A stretch of 64,000 nt of DNA from Bog-473 sp963742035 (GTDB lineage Bacteria > Actinomycetota > Acidimicrobiia > Acidimicrobiales > RAAP-2), in contig CAVUKH010000002.1 in the NCBI GenBank assembly GCA_963742035.1, positions 248,001 through 312,000 on the forward strand, given 5' to 3'. The translations under genes were made by a program, and so were the position numbers. A model generated the notes under the pieces. That model saw only the letters and a list, made by a program, of their open reading frames with translations. It searched no databases and was not told the DNA's origin. Of the stretch, positions 51,409 to 60,368 are shown in pieces (position 1 is the first letter of the stretch; each line of letters starts with the position of its first letter).

Positions 51409-51574
51409 TTTCACATTCTGACGGGCAGGTCCCTGGGCGGGCGTCGTTGGCTACGGTGGCCACCGAGGGATTCGAGACGGGGGCCTCTCTCTACTGGAGC
51501 ACCTACGAGGGTGTGCAGCGTCGAGTCGTCCGAACAGGGCGGGGTCAATCTCGACTACGTCGCCGTTGCCTGAG

Positions 51575-52438
51575 TCATGTGTTGTCTGCGTCGCCGAGCA
51601 ACGTCCGTAGCGACGACCCGGCCATCCGGCCGACCTCTTCAGGATCCAACGCGTGCAGGACGTCGGAGAACACCTCGACGCCCAGCGGTGCTGCCGTGCC
51701 GGTCGCCCGCAGGTCGGCCAGGAGACCCACCAGGTCCAGGTCGCCATCGCCCGGGAGCAGCCGCTGGTGCAACGTCGCGTGAACCGGATCGGGTTCGGGT
51801 GTCGCCGGCGCATCGCACAGCTGCACGCCGAGGATCGACGGGCCCGGTACGGCGCGCAGGAGCTCGCGGTCGGGGCTGCTGCGGAAGTAGTGCCAGGCGT
51901 CGAGCATCAGGCCGCCGTTGGGCCGATCGGCCGTACGAACGACCTGCCAGGCGGTGGCCAGATCGGGGATCCGTGACCAGGGGAGGAACTCCAGGTGGAC
52001 GAGCAGGCCGTGCTCGGCCGCGCGGTCGCACAGGCCGGCGAATGCCTCTGCGGCGTCATTGAGCGACCACGAGCCGCCGAAGACGTCGACCGCGTTGAGT
52101 GAGCGTGCCCCGATCCCTTCCGCCAAGGCAAACAGCTCTGCCTCGCCGAAGCGGAAGATCTGCTGCTGGTCGTGCTCGGGTGGAATGTGTATCTCGGAGG
52201 CTCCCGGGAGCCACCACCAGGCGGGGTCGAGCTCGGCGACGAACAAACCGTTGTCCGCCATGAGCAGGCGGATGTCGGCGTCGCGCAGCCCCTCGTCGCG
52301 GGCCACCTGGTAGTCACGGCCCCAGAGCGAGATCCCGGAGAAGCCGCCGGTCCGGGCGGCCGCCAGGCGCGACCGGAACGAGGCCCCGCTCCGCAGCGTG
52401 CCCGAGCAGAGCACGGTGGCGCCCCCGCCCATGTTCAT
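51575..52438 (-). CDS. Sugar phosphate isomerase/epimerase-like TIM-barrel protein
   Basis: A 287-residue protein of the xylose-isomerase-like TIM-barrel superfamily. It has GFSGISLWGRDY early, then LNAVDVFGG, LLVHLEFLPWSRI with a probable metal Glu, GGLMLDAWHYFRS with Asp and His, VQLCDAP and GVEVFSDVL with the last Glu. These match the metal-ligand pattern of the family. Such enzymes act on inositols, hydroxypyruvate or sugar derivatives. The start could be ATG 52438 or ATG 52432. It is divergent from the amidohydrolase. Confidence 0.8.
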   Translation of the reverse strand: MNMGGGATVLCSGTLRSGASFRSRLAAARTGGFSGISLWGRDYQVARDEGLRDADIRLLMADNGLFVAELDPAWWWLPGASEIHIPPEHDQQQIFRFGEAELFALAEGIGARSLNAVDVFGGSWSLNDAAEAFAGLCDRAAEHGLLVHLEFLPWSRIPDLATAWQVVRTADRPNGGLMLDAWHYFRSSPDRELLRAVPGPSILGVQLCDAPATPEPDPVHATLHQRLLPGDGDLDLVGLLADLRATGTAAPLGVEVFSDVLHALDPEEVGRMAGSSLRTLLGDADNT

Positions 52439-52574
52439 CGGCGGAGTGGACGAGAGAGGCGTGACGGGGCCAAGGCGGACCACTGCGGACGTCGGCTTCT
52501 GGTCACTATCGTTCCCTCCGTGCCCGAGAACGGTACCGGAGCCGACTCCGGAGCTCACGAGATCGCCACCACTC

Positions 52575-53825
52575 GTGCCTAGGCTCGTGCTGCGCAACGC
52601 CACCGTCGTGGACGCCGACGGCGCGCGCCCCCGCACGACGGTGGTGGTCGAGGACCGCCGGATCTCGACAGTGCGCACCGGTGCCGACGTCGACGCCCGT
52701 CCGGCGGACCGTGTGGTCGATCTCGGCGGCCGCACCGTCATGCCGGGGATGGTGAGCAGCCACTTCCACGCCACCTACAACGAGCTCGGCTCCAAGACGG
52801 CCCCGTTCGGACTCGAGGAGCCGCCGGCCCTGCAGGCGGTGCGGGCGGCCCATCATCTCGAGCTCCTGCTGCGCAGCGGGTTCACCGGTGCCGTCAGCGC
52901 GGGCGCCCCCTTTGCCATCGACGCCTCCATGAAGGCCGCCATCGCCGAGGGTCTCTTCCCCGGCCCCCGGCTGATGGCCGGCAGCCGGGACGTCAGCACG
53001 ACGGGGCATGCCGGCGACAAGAGCTTCCCGTGGTACTGGGACATCGGGGCCCGCGGTGCCATCAACCGGTCCGACGGTCCCGACGGGTTTCGGCTCGCTG
53101 TGCGCGAGGAGATCAAGCAGGGCGCCGAGATCATCAAGATGTTCGTGACAGGCGGGCACGGCACCGTCGCACCGAGCGAGCAGACCGAAATGACCTCTGC
53201 GGAGATTTCGGCAGGGATCGAGGCCGCGCATCAGCGTGGAGTGCTCGTGCGCGGCCACATCGCCAACCGCGAGGCCATCCACATGGCGCTCGATGCCGGC
53301 ATTGACGTCATCGATCACGGCGACGGCATGGACGCACTGGCCATCGAGCGCATGGTCGAGCTCGGCACCTTTCTCGTCCCGAGCCAATTGTTCCCGGTCC
53401 GTTTCGCCGCGCTGATGGGTGGCGGTGGTCTCGGGTTCACCGCCGCCATGGCCCAGGACATCGAGCAGGCACTTGCCGTCTTGCCCGAGGCCAACGCGGC
53501 CGGGGTAAAGCTCCTGTGCGGTGACGACTACGGGGCGATCAGCCTGCCCCACGGTCGCTACGCCGACGAGCTCGAGTTCTACGTCAAGGAAGCCGGGATC
53601 CCGCCCCTCGACGTCATTCGCTGGGCCACCCGCAACGGGGCGGAGCTCATGGGGCGCGCGCACGAGCTCGGGTCGGTACGCGAGGGCTATTTGGCCGACC
53701 TGTTGGTCGTGGACGGGGATCCGCTGTCCGACATCAGCATCCTGCAGGACCAGGCCACATTGTTGGCAGTCATGAAGGGGGGCACGCTCGTACGCGACGG
53801 CCTGGACTCCCTCGCCGCCGACTGA
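52575..53825 (+). CDS. Amidohydrolase (imidazolonepropionase/Xaa-Pro dipeptidase-like)
   Basis: A 416-residue metal-dependent amidohydrolase. Metal ligands are recognisable: the SHFHATYN pair near residue 61, Lys in IIKMFVTGGHG, His in VRGHIANRE, His in DVIDHGDGMD and the catalytic Asp in LLCGDDYG. The C-terminal small domain returns as EGYLADLLVVDGDPL. The GTG at 52575 begins (M)PRLVLRNATVVDADG, the standard start of this family. No good ribosome binding site is seen. The substrate is unknown. Confidence 0.87.
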   Translation: MPRLVLRNATVVDADGARPRTTVVVEDRRISTVRTGADVDARPADRVVDLGGRTVMPGMVSSHFHATYNELGSKTAPFGLEEPPALQAVRAAHHLELLLRSGFTGAVSAGAPFAIDASMKAAIAEGLFPGPRLMAGSRDVSTTGHAGDKSFPWYWDIGARGAINRSDGPDGFRLAVREEIKQGAEIIKMFVTGGHGTVAPSEQTEMTSAEISAGIEAAHQRGVLVRGHIANREAIHMALDAGIDVIDHGDGMDALAIERMVELGTFLVPSQLFPVRFAALMGGGGLGFTAAMAQDIEQALAVLPEANAAGVKLLCGDDYGAISLPHGRYADELEFYVKEAGIPPLDVIRWATRNGAELMGRAHELGSVREGYLADLLVVDGDPLSDISILQDQATLLAVMKGGTLVRDGLDSLAAD

Positions 53826-53834
53826 GGACACCAC

Positions 53835-53840
53835 TACCTT
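53835..53840 (+). promoter_or_regulatory. -10 element (TACCTT) of the monooxygenase gene
   Basis: TACCTT ends exactly 6 nt before the ATG at 53847. The promoter lies within the 21-nt gap after the amidohydrolase gene, so the small gene has its own leaderless-type promoter. Confidence 0.45.
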
Positions 53841-53846
53841 GTCGGC

Positions 53847-54158
53847 ATGATCATCATCGCAGGTTCCCTCAGCTTCGACCCCTCGGACCGCGACGACGTC
53901 CTCGCCAGTCTGGCCGAGGTGACCGAAGCGAGCCGGCGTGATGCCGGCTGTCTCGAGTACTTCTGGGGCGAGGACCTCGAGGCGCCCAACACGTTCCGCT
54001 TCTTCGAATGCTGGGAGTCACAGGAGTTGCTCGACGTTCACCTCGCCCAGCCGCACGAGGTGGCCTTCGGCGAGCGCAATCTGCATCGCATCACGGACGC
54101 GACCGCCAGCTTCTACGACGCCTCGCACGCCAAGCCGAGCATGCCTGCGTCCGGCTGA
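53847..54158 (+). CDS. Antibiotic-biosynthesis-monooxygenase (ABM) domain protein
   Basis: A 103-residue ferredoxin-like-fold protein starting MIIIAGSLSFDPSDRDDVLA. It has CLEYFWGEDLEAPNTFRFFECWES and LDVHLAQPHEVAF, the usual ABM/YgiN pattern. Relatives are cofactorless quinol monooxygenases or haem-degrading proteins; many have no known substrate. It is downstream of the amidohydrolase but with its own -10-like element. Confidence 0.83.
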   Translation: MIIIAGSLSFDPSDRDDVLASLAEVTEASRRDAGCLEYFWGEDLEAPNTFRFFECWESQELLDVHLAQPHEVAFGERNLHRITDATASFYDASHAKPSMPASG

Positions 54159-54198
54159 GTACGACGCGGAACCCGGCTGACGCACCCGTCAGCCGGTC

Positions 54199-56340
54199 TC
54201 ATTGCGGGGCGAAGTAGCGGGGGAGCGATCCGCTCGGCACGCTCGCCCCGTTCGTCTGCGCCTCCTGCAGGTGGCCGAGCTCCATCCAGTACGGGAGAAT
54301 CGCCGGCGCCAGGTAGTCGCCGCCGCCACCTGGCTGCATGTTGAAGTGGCTGCCGTCGCTCTCGCGCACCGGGACGCCGTCGAGATCCTCGCTGTAGCGG
54401 CCGTCCGGGCACACGTAGGAATTCAGGTCCTGTACGTAGACCTGGCCGGGGTGCTGCGCTGCCACCTTGTCCAACAGTGTGTTGTAGGCATCCTGTCGGG
54501 CCGTGCTGTCCTGCGGCCACGGGGCGCCGTCGGGCTGCTCTCCCGTGCTCTGGCAGGGCTTCGTCTCGAAGACCATCAGCGCGCCGTGGGCCGTGGCGAT
54601 CTGCACGGCCTTCTCCAGTTGGTCCTCCACATAGGCCGCGAAAGTCGGATGCAAAATATTGGTCATGTGCCCCCGGTAGAGGCGGTCGAGGATCTCGCTG
54701 CCTCCTGCCAGGAGGACGACAACGTTCGGCCGCAGTTGTCGCACCCAGTCCGTCCACGCCGCCGTCCAGGCCTGACAGGGCACGTTCTGCTTCGGACCGA
54801 ATACCCCTCCCGGCGGGCACGTGGCGCTCTGGGGATCCGGTGTGCACGGCGCGCCGACGACGAAGGTCCCTCCGGACTCCTCCCCGGTGGTCCCGTCGGC
54901 GACGCCGCAACCGAGGATCCCCTCGTTGAGCAGGTGCAGGTCGTCGTATTTCTGCGGATGGGCGGACAGGGCGGCCTCCAGGCCGATGCCCAGCGTCAGC
55001 GCCTGGGAGTCGCCGACCAGGAGGACCCGGGTCGGGGTCGTGCTGTACGGGGCGGGAATTGCGGCGGTGACGGCCGTCGCCGGGACGGTCCCGGTGGCGG
55101 CGGCGCCGAGGGCGATGGTGTCGGCCGCCGGCATGGTGGCCAGGACGATCGCCACCGCGACGACGCCGATGGCGGGCCCCGTCAACACCCGTGCCCGGAA
55201 GCCCCTGAAGAACGTGCCCTGCCGGATCGGCCGTTCGACGAGGAAGAAGGAGAGGATCGCCACCCCGATGGTCGGGATCACGCGCACGACGAAGAGAGGC
55301 CAGGCGCTCAACCCGGTCCGCTCCTCGTTGATGAACGTGAAGAGCGGGAAGTGCCAGAGGTAGATGCCGTACGAGATCCGCCCGAGGAACGTGAACGGCC
55401 AGAACGAGAGCAGCCGAGCCACGGGGGAGAACTGCGCGCAGGACACGCTGAGCAGGACCGCCGAGGCGGCCAGGGCGGCGATGGAGAACCCACCGCGATA
55501 GGCGAAGGCATCGTCTGCCTGCACCTTCATGTACAAGAGGATGCTGACGCCGAGCCCGATGACGCCGATGCCGGTCAGCACCCCGCGGCCCCAAGCGGTG
55601 CGCGCCTGCCAGTCCATTTCGGCACCCTTCCGCTTGTGCTCCGCCCAGATGCGCACGCCCACCGCCAGGGTGGCCCCGATCAGAACGGACTGCGCATGGG
55701 TGTCGGTGCCGAAGTAGAGGCGGTTGACGTTGGTGGGGTTGTAGAGGAGCGCCATCTCCAGTGCCGAGGCCAGTGCGCCGGCGACGGCGACGGCGAGCAG
55801 CACGCGCAATGAGTGCGTGAGCTTCATGACGACCAGGAAGACCAGTGGCCAGACGAGATAGAACTGCTCCTCCACGGCGAGGGACCAGGTATGGATCAGT
55901 GGCGATGTCAGTCCGGTCATGTGGAAGTAGTCGGAGCCGGACACAATGAAGTGCCAGTTGGCCACATAGAAGAGGGCCGACAGTGCGTCGCCGCGCAGCG
56001 TCGGGTAGGTGCCGGCCGGGACGAAGATCCCGTAGAGGATGGCGACGCCGATCAGCATGACGAACAGCGCGGGGAGCAGCCGCCTGGCCCGGCGGGCCCA
56101 GAAGGCCCCCAGTTTGATGGTGCCGTTCTTACGCCACTCCACGATCAGCAACGAGGTGATGAGAAATCCGGACAGGGCGAAGAAGCAATCGAGAAGGAAG
56201 AACCCGCCCGTCGTCAGATAGACGCCAGCGTGCACGCCCAGGATGGCGAACACGGACACGCCCCTGATCCCGTCGAGAGCCGGGAGGTACGCCAGCGTGG
56301 CTCCCCTCACCGGAGCGTCGGGAGAGACGCGAGCTGCCAC
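54199..56340 (-). CDS. Acyltransferase 3 fused to an SGNH domain (OafA/YrhL-like)
   Basis: A 713-residue membrane enzyme. The N-terminal ~400 residues contain about ten helices, with LPALDGIRGVSVFAILGVHA, FFALSGFLIT and RRARRLLPAL, the family's His and Arg-rich motifs. An extra helix leads to an extracytoplasmic SGNH hydrolase-like domain: VLLVGDSQALTLG as the GDS block and DGSHFN as the DxxH block. These proteins O-acetylate wall or surface glycans. The GTG at 56340 is preceded by TAATCT ending 6 nt upstream. Confidence 0.9.
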   Translation of the reverse strand: MAARVSPDAPVRGATLAYLPALDGIRGVSVFAILGVHAGVYLTTGGFFLLDCFFALSGFLITSLLIVEWRKNGTIKLGAFWARRARRLLPALFVMLIGVAILYGIFVPAGTYPTLRGDALSALFYVANWHFIVSGSDYFHMTGLTSPLIHTWSLAVEEQFYLVWPLVFLVVMKLTHSLRVLLAVAVAGALASALEMALLYNPTNVNRLYFGTDTHAQSVLIGATLAVGVRIWAEHKRKGAEMDWQARTAWGRGVLTGIGVIGLGVSILLYMKVQADDAFAYRGGFSIAALAASAVLLSVSCAQFSPVARLLSFWPFTFLGRISYGIYLWHFPLFTFINEERTGLSAWPLFVVRVIPTIGVAILSFFLVERPIRQGTFFRGFRARVLTGPAIGVVAVAIVLATMPAADTIALGAAATGTVPATAVTAAIPAPYSTTPTRVLLVGDSQALTLGIGLEAALSAHPQKYDDLHLLNEGILGCGVADGTTGEESGGTFVVGAPCTPDPQSATCPPGGVFGPKQNVPCQAWTAAWTDWVRQLRPNVVVLLAGGSEILDRLYRGHMTNILHPTFAAYVEDQLEKAVQIATAHGALMVFETKPCQSTGEQPDGAPWPQDSTARQDAYNTLLDKVAAQHPGQVYVQDLNSYVCPDGRYSEDLDGVPVRESDGSHFNMQPGGGGDYLAPAILPYWMELGHLQEAQTNGASVPSGSLPRYFAPQ

Positions 56341-56346
56341 CTCGGG

Positions 56347-56352
56347 AGATTA
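56347..56352 (-). promoter_or_regulatory. -10 element (TAATCT) of the acyltransferase gene
   Basis: On the minus strand TAATCT (56352 to 56347) is followed by 6 nt and the GTG at 56340. It is one of the better matches to TAnnnT in the window. Confidence 0.5.
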
Positions 56353-56463
56353 CCGGGGGCACCGTCACCCCAGGGGGTCAGCCCGCGCCCGAGGTCCGCC
56401 GGTCATCAGGTGTCGCTAGAGTCACCGTCCCACGGGGCGGACTGCGCCAAAAGGGGGTGAGCC

Positions 56464-57930
56464 ATGACGAGGATCAAACGGCGCTCCTCGATCGCGTCCG
56501 CGGCTGGAACCGCCTTTGCTGCGATCGTCGCGCTCTGCGCGCTGACCTCGGTCTCCCCCCAGGCCGCCGCGACCTCCCCCGCCACGATCTTCCACCGCTC
56601 CGCCGTCCTGACCGGTCCCGTCACGACGGGTCATGTCATAGAGCCGATCTCCGCCCAAACGCCCGACCTCGCCGCCAACGGCTACGTCGAGCAGGAGTTC
56701 TTCGCCGCCGGGACGGCGACCGCGTTCAAGGCCGATTCCCGGCCGAGCGACGGGAAGTGGACGATCACGCCGACGACGTCGGCGACGTACAAGACCAGGA
56801 TCCTGGTGCGACGACCGGCCGATCCGGCCCACTTCAACGGCACGGTGGTGGTCGAGTGGCTCAACGTGACGAGCGGAGAATCGGATCCCGATTGGATCTA
56901 CCTGAACCCGATGCTGATGCGTGATGGCTACGCGTACGTCGGCGTCTCGGCCCAGGAACTGGGCGTCGACGGCGGGAAGTCCATCATCGGCTCGCTCACC
57001 GGATCGGGTGGACTCGTCACCAAGGAACCGGCCCGGTACGGGTCCCTGCATCACCCTGGTGACCAATATGCCCAGGACATCTTCGCCCAGATCGGACAGG
57101 CCCTCCGGGCGCCGCATGCGAAGGCGTTGGGTGGGCTGGAAGCGAAGCACATTGTGGCCGCGGGCGAGTCCCAATCGGCCATCTACCTCACGACGTTCGC
57201 GGACGCGGTACAGCCCCGGACCGATACCTTCGATGGCATCTTCATGCACAGCCGATTCGGCTTCGGCGCCTCCCTGGGATCGTCTCTCGGTTCCGGAGCG
57301 GGGCCGGGAGATCTGCGCATCCGCACCGATCTCAGGGTGCCGGTCTTCATGGCCGAGACCCAGACCGACGTCATGCAGTTCGGCTACGCCCTGGCGCAGC
57401 AGCCCGACACCGACAAGATCCGCACCTGGGAGATGGCCGGTACGTCGCACGCCGACCAGTGGCAGCTGGGCAACCTGCCGGCCAGCATCCTCGGCTGCAC
57501 CACCCCCATCAACACGGGCCCGATGCACGAGGTCGTCCAGGCGGCATTCACCGCCTTCGACAACTGGGTCGTGCACGGGACGCGACCTCCGAGCCCACCG
57601 CCCTTCCGCTTGGCGAGCACGCATCCGGTCCAGTTGGCCCTCGACTCGCACGGCAATGTGATCGGTGGCGTGCGGACGCCAGCGGTCGACGTCCCCGTCT
57701 CGACGCTGAGCGGCTCACCGCCCGCCGGCGCCGCGACGGTCTGCCAGTACTTCGGGTCGACCGTCGCGTTCACGCCAACCCAGCTGGCCGCTCTCTACGG
57801 CACCAAGGCCAACTACATCGACGAGTACACCAAGAGCCTCGACAAGGCCGTCGCCTCGGGCTACATCCTCAGCGCCGACAAAGCCTCGTTGCTGGCCCAG
57901 GCCGAGCAGGTGCCGTTCCCCGCTTCGTAG
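56464..57930 (+). CDS. Secreted alpha/beta-hydrolase-domain protein (Abhydrolase_10-like)
   Basis: A 488-residue protein with a signal peptide: basic RIKRRSS, hydrophobic core AAGTAFAAIVALCALTS and a likely cleavage after SPQAAA. The mature part has VVEWLNVTSGESDPDWIY, then the nucleophile elbow AAGESQSA, YLNPMLMRDGYAYVGVSAQ and a His-containing GTSHADQW. I recognise this as the large actinobacterial Abhydrolase_10 family without a known substrate. AAGGGGGTGA lies directly upstream of the ATG as a strong ribosome binding site. Confidence 0.83.
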   Translation: MTRIKRRSSIASAAGTAFAAIVALCALTSVSPQAAATSPATIFHRSAVLTGPVTTGHVIEPISAQTPDLAANGYVEQEFFAAGTATAFKADSRPSDGKWTITPTTSATYKTRILVRRPADPAHFNGTVVVEWLNVTSGESDPDWIYLNPMLMRDGYAYVGVSAQELGVDGGKSIIGSLTGSGGLVTKEPARYGSLHHPGDQYAQDIFAQIGQALRAPHAKALGGLEAKHIVAAGESQSAIYLTTFADAVQPRTDTFDGIFMHSRFGFGASLGSSLGSGAGPGDLRIRTDLRVPVFMAETQTDVMQFGYALAQQPDTDKIRTWEMAGTSHADQWQLGNLPASILGCTTPINTGPMHEVVQAAFTAFDNWVVHGTRPPSPPPFRLASTHPVQLALDSHGNVIGGVRTPAVDVPVSTLSGSPPAGAATVCQYFGSTVAFTPTQLAALYGTKANYIDEYTKSLDKAVASGYILSADKASLLAQAEQVPFPAS

Positions 57931-57957
57931 GACATCCGCAGGCACGGGACGATGCCA

Positions 57958-58608
57958 TCAGGTCCGCGCCCGGGCCAGATAGCCGAACGCCACCGGCTGG
58001 CCGGCCTCCACTCGACCCACCACCGCCGCGGCGCACGCGTCCGGCGACGTCGTCGACGTGTCCACCTCCAGGTCGTAGATGCCCGGATGGTGCACCGCCT
58101 CCTCCCACCGGACCACGATGTCCGGGACGCCACCGTCAGGTGCACGGGTGACATAGCGCGCAGCGGGCTCGCCATCCCCGGACCCACCCGCAACCGCGTC
58201 GCGCCGGTCCATGATCACATCCACCGGGCAACGGACGCCGACGAGGTACGCCGGCAGCTCAGCCAGATCCACAGCCGCCCTCCCGAGGATCCCCAGGGGT
58301 CTCGAATAGTCGTCGTGATGGCCGACGTCGACGACCACGTTCAGCCCGGCACGGCTCCATGCCGCCACCGTCGCGTACAGCGCGCCGAACAGGACCACGA
58401 CGGCGCCCTCCAGGTCGGGCCGTTCCCCACCCGGACGCAAGCCGATGCCCGGCCGCACGTCCGCCGGTATGACATCGGCCAGTGTGTCGACGCCGAGGTT
58501 GAGCCACGGCCCACCCACCGCCGATCGTTGCAGGGCCCGGACGATGCTCGACTTCCCCGACCGCGGCACCCCGTTGAGGACCACGATCGTCCCGGGGTCC
58601 GATCCCAC
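57958..58608 (-). CDS. Chloramphenicol-phosphotransferase-like P-loop kinase
   Basis: A 216-residue kinase with Walker A GVPRSGKSS (13-21) and NLGVDTLADVIP, whose Asp corresponds to the catalytic Asp of Streptomyces chloramphenicol 3-O-phosphotransferase. It also has VVVDVGHHDD and PAYLVGVRCPVDVIMDRR, the CPT landmarks. A real resistance role is unproven, as most CPT-like proteins have no known substrate. The GTG at 58608 is chosen because GGAGGAG lies 4-5 nt upstream; a GTG at 58647 would extend it. Confidence 0.82.
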   Translation of the reverse strand: MGSDPGTIVVLNGVPRSGKSSIVRALQRSAVGGPWLNLGVDTLADVIPADVRPGIGLRPGGERPDLEGAVVVLFGALYATVAAWSRAGLNVVVDVGHHDDYSRPLGILGRAAVDLAELPAYLVGVRCPVDVIMDRRDAVAGGSGDGEPAARYVTRAPDGGVPDIVVRWEEAVHHPGIYDLEVDTSTTSPDACAAAVVGRVEAGQPVAFGYLARART

Positions 58609-58643
58609 CGCTCCTCCTGTCTCGCCCGCGTTGCCCGTGCCGC

Positions 58644-58799
58644 TCACGCCCAGATCTCCGACTGCGTCCGTGCAATCACGCGTACCGCGGCGGCGCGGGG
58701 GTCCCCGTCGGCGCAATGCACAGCTTCAGGGAAGCACCACCCGTCCGGGTTCGACTCGGTCTCCCCGTGGCGGGCCAGAAAGAATTCTTCGATGCTCAG
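58644..58799 (-). CDS. Possible small protein with RHGET motif, non-standard start
   Basis: A 51-codon frame between the phospholipase and CPT genes on the same strand. It encodes EEFFLARHGETESN near its start, the exact N-terminal catalytic motif of histidine phosphatases, but then ends after ~35 unrelated residues (VIARTQSEIWA). No ATG, GTG or TTG precedes the motif. CTG at 58799 overlaps the phospholipase stop (CTGA) with AGGAG about 6-7 nt upstream, and ATC at 58793 is another candidate. It could be a true micro-gene, a remnant of a phosphatase, or chance. Confidence 0.35.
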   Translation of the reverse strand: MSIEEFFLARHGETESNPDGWCFPEAVHCADGDPRAAAVRVIARTQSEIWA

Positions 58800-60355
58800 G
58801 CCGTCTCCTGTGTGGGCATCGTCTGGTGCGCCGGCACCGGGTACACCGGCATGGCCGAATCCGGCGCCGCCTGGACGATGGTGGCCTCCGTGCACCCCTC
58901 CGCCATGACGTTGGCCGTCTGGTCCTTGGAGGTGCTGGGCAGCGTCGGCACCGACGGGTCGCTCGAGCGCGGGTGCAGTGTCGAGGTCAGGTCGCCCGCG
59001 GTACGGCGGCGCCACGCCGAGATGTTCGGTGCCCGCACCCCGAAGCGCTCCTCCAGGAAGCGCAGCTGCGACGTGTGGTCGAACACCTCGGACGCCACGT
59101 GGCCCCCCCGGCTGAAGGGTGAGAGGACCAGCATCGGCACCCGGAACCCCATGCCGACCGGCCCGGCCGTGCCGTGCGCCTCGATCGGCAGCGGCGAAAC
59201 CGTGACGGACTCCCCGGGCGTGCCGTGCGGGGCCACCGGCGGTGCGACGTGGTCGAAGAAGCCGTCGTTCTCGTCGTACATGTGGAAGAGCACCGTCTTG
59301 GACCACACCTTCGGGTTGGACACCAGTGCCGCCAGCACCTGGCTGGTGAGCCACTCGCCGAGAGCAGGAGGTGAGGACGGGTGCTCGTCGTAGCCGATGG
59401 GTGGGATGATCCAGCTGACCGCGGGGAGTTGGCCCGACTTGATGTCGGCCAGGAAGTCGCCGGGGTACAGCGGGAGGAAGGCCTTCTGGTAGAGCGTCGA
59501 CGCGGCGTCCTGGTACTGGCTGAAGTAGGGGAGGATGGCGTCGCTGGCCACCAGGCCGTGTTGTTGGATGAAGGGCGCGCTGTAGATGGTCCCCACCGGG
59601 TTGTAGACCTTCCAGCTCACTCCGGCCTCCTCCAGCACCTCGGGCATGGTGTCCCAGTGCGCGCTCCCGATGGCGTCCGATGACGAGTTGGTGATGAGCA
59701 CCGGCCCGCCCGCCGCGCCCGTCGGATCGATGCTGCCCGACAGCGCCATGAGCCGGTTGGGGTGCGTCGGCCCCAGCACCGAGCAGTGGTAGTTGTCGCA
59801 GAGCGTGAAGGCGTCGGCCAGCGCGTAATAGAAGGGGATGTCCTGCCGGCGGTAGTAGCCCATGGTGAGCACACCGTGCTCGGGCCCCTGAAACTGGTCC
59901 TGGGTGTGCGTGCTGACGAAGGCGCCGTTGGTGCCGTCGTGCCAACTCATGTGCTCGCCCTGCCAGCTGTGGTCGAGGTCGGTGGTGCATTCGCCGATGC
60001 CGGACGAGGTGTCGAGGTGGAAGGGGAGCAGCGTCGTGTCGCGCCCCCCGGGCCACGCCTGGGCGAAGTTCCCGAGCTTGCCGTGCGGGTGGTCGTCGAA
60101 GCCCCGGACCCCGGCATACGTGCCGTAGTAGTGGTCGAAGGAGCGGTTCTCCTGCATCAGGAAGACGACGTGCTCAATGGCTCCGAGATCCGAGCCGGCC
60201 GGCTCGGTGCGCGCCGCGAACTGGGCCATGGCGGCGCCGGCGCCCTGGCCCCGGCTGGCCGCGGCCACGACCGCCGCGCCGCCAGTCGCCAGCGCGGCAG
60301 CCAGCAACGAGCGCCGATCGAAGCGGGCGCGGTCGAAGGACCCGTCCGATGTCAT
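58796..60355 (-). CDS. Phosphoesterase family protein (phospholipase C/acid phosphatase AcpA-like), Tat-exported
   Basis: A 519-residue secreted phosphoesterase. The N-terminus has a Tat-like signal FDRRSLLAAALATGGAAVVAA. The mature enzyme has HVVFLMQENRSFDHYYGTYAG, the hallmark nucleophile region of PLC/AcpA, then LGPTHPNRLMALSG, SWIIPPIGYDEHP, LFHMYDENDGFFDHVAPP and PMLVLSPFSRGG. These enzymes release phosphate from phospholipids or other phosphoesters. GGGAAGG lies about 6 nt upstream of the ATG. It starts 13 nt after the SRAP gene and is probably co-transcribed with it. Confidence 0.9.
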   Translation of the reverse strand: MTSDGSFDRARFDRRSLLAAALATGGAAVVAAASRGQGAGAAMAQFAARTEPAGSDLGAIEHVVFLMQENRSFDHYYGTYAGVRGFDDHPHGKLGNFAQAWPGGRDTTLLPFHLDTSSGIGECTTDLDHSWQGEHMSWHDGTNGAFVSTHTQDQFQGPEHGVLTMGYYRRQDIPFYYALADAFTLCDNYHCSVLGPTHPNRLMALSGSIDPTGAAGGPVLITNSSSDAIGSAHWDTMPEVLEEAGVSWKVYNPVGTIYSAPFIQQHGLVASDAILPYFSQYQDAASTLYQKAFLPLYPGDFLADIKSGQLPAVSWIIPPIGYDEHPSSPPALGEWLTSQVLAALVSNPKVWSKTVLFHMYDENDGFFDHVAPPVAPHGTPGESVTVSPLPIEAHGTAGPVGMGFRVPMLVLSPFSRGGHVASEVFDHTSQLRFLEERFGVRAPNISAWRRRTAGDLTSTLHPRSSDPSVPTLPSTSKDQTANVMAEGCTEATIVQAAPDSAMPVYPVPAHQTMPTQETA

Positions 60356-60368
60356 CCGGCCTTCCCGG

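Noticed and set aside
51415..51574. Possible small plus-strand gene starting at GTG 51457
   Set aside because: The N-terminus (VATEGFETGASLYWS) looks briefly protein-like, but the frame becomes Arg-rich, runs into the next gene's antisense strand and has no ribosome binding site or correctly spaced -10.
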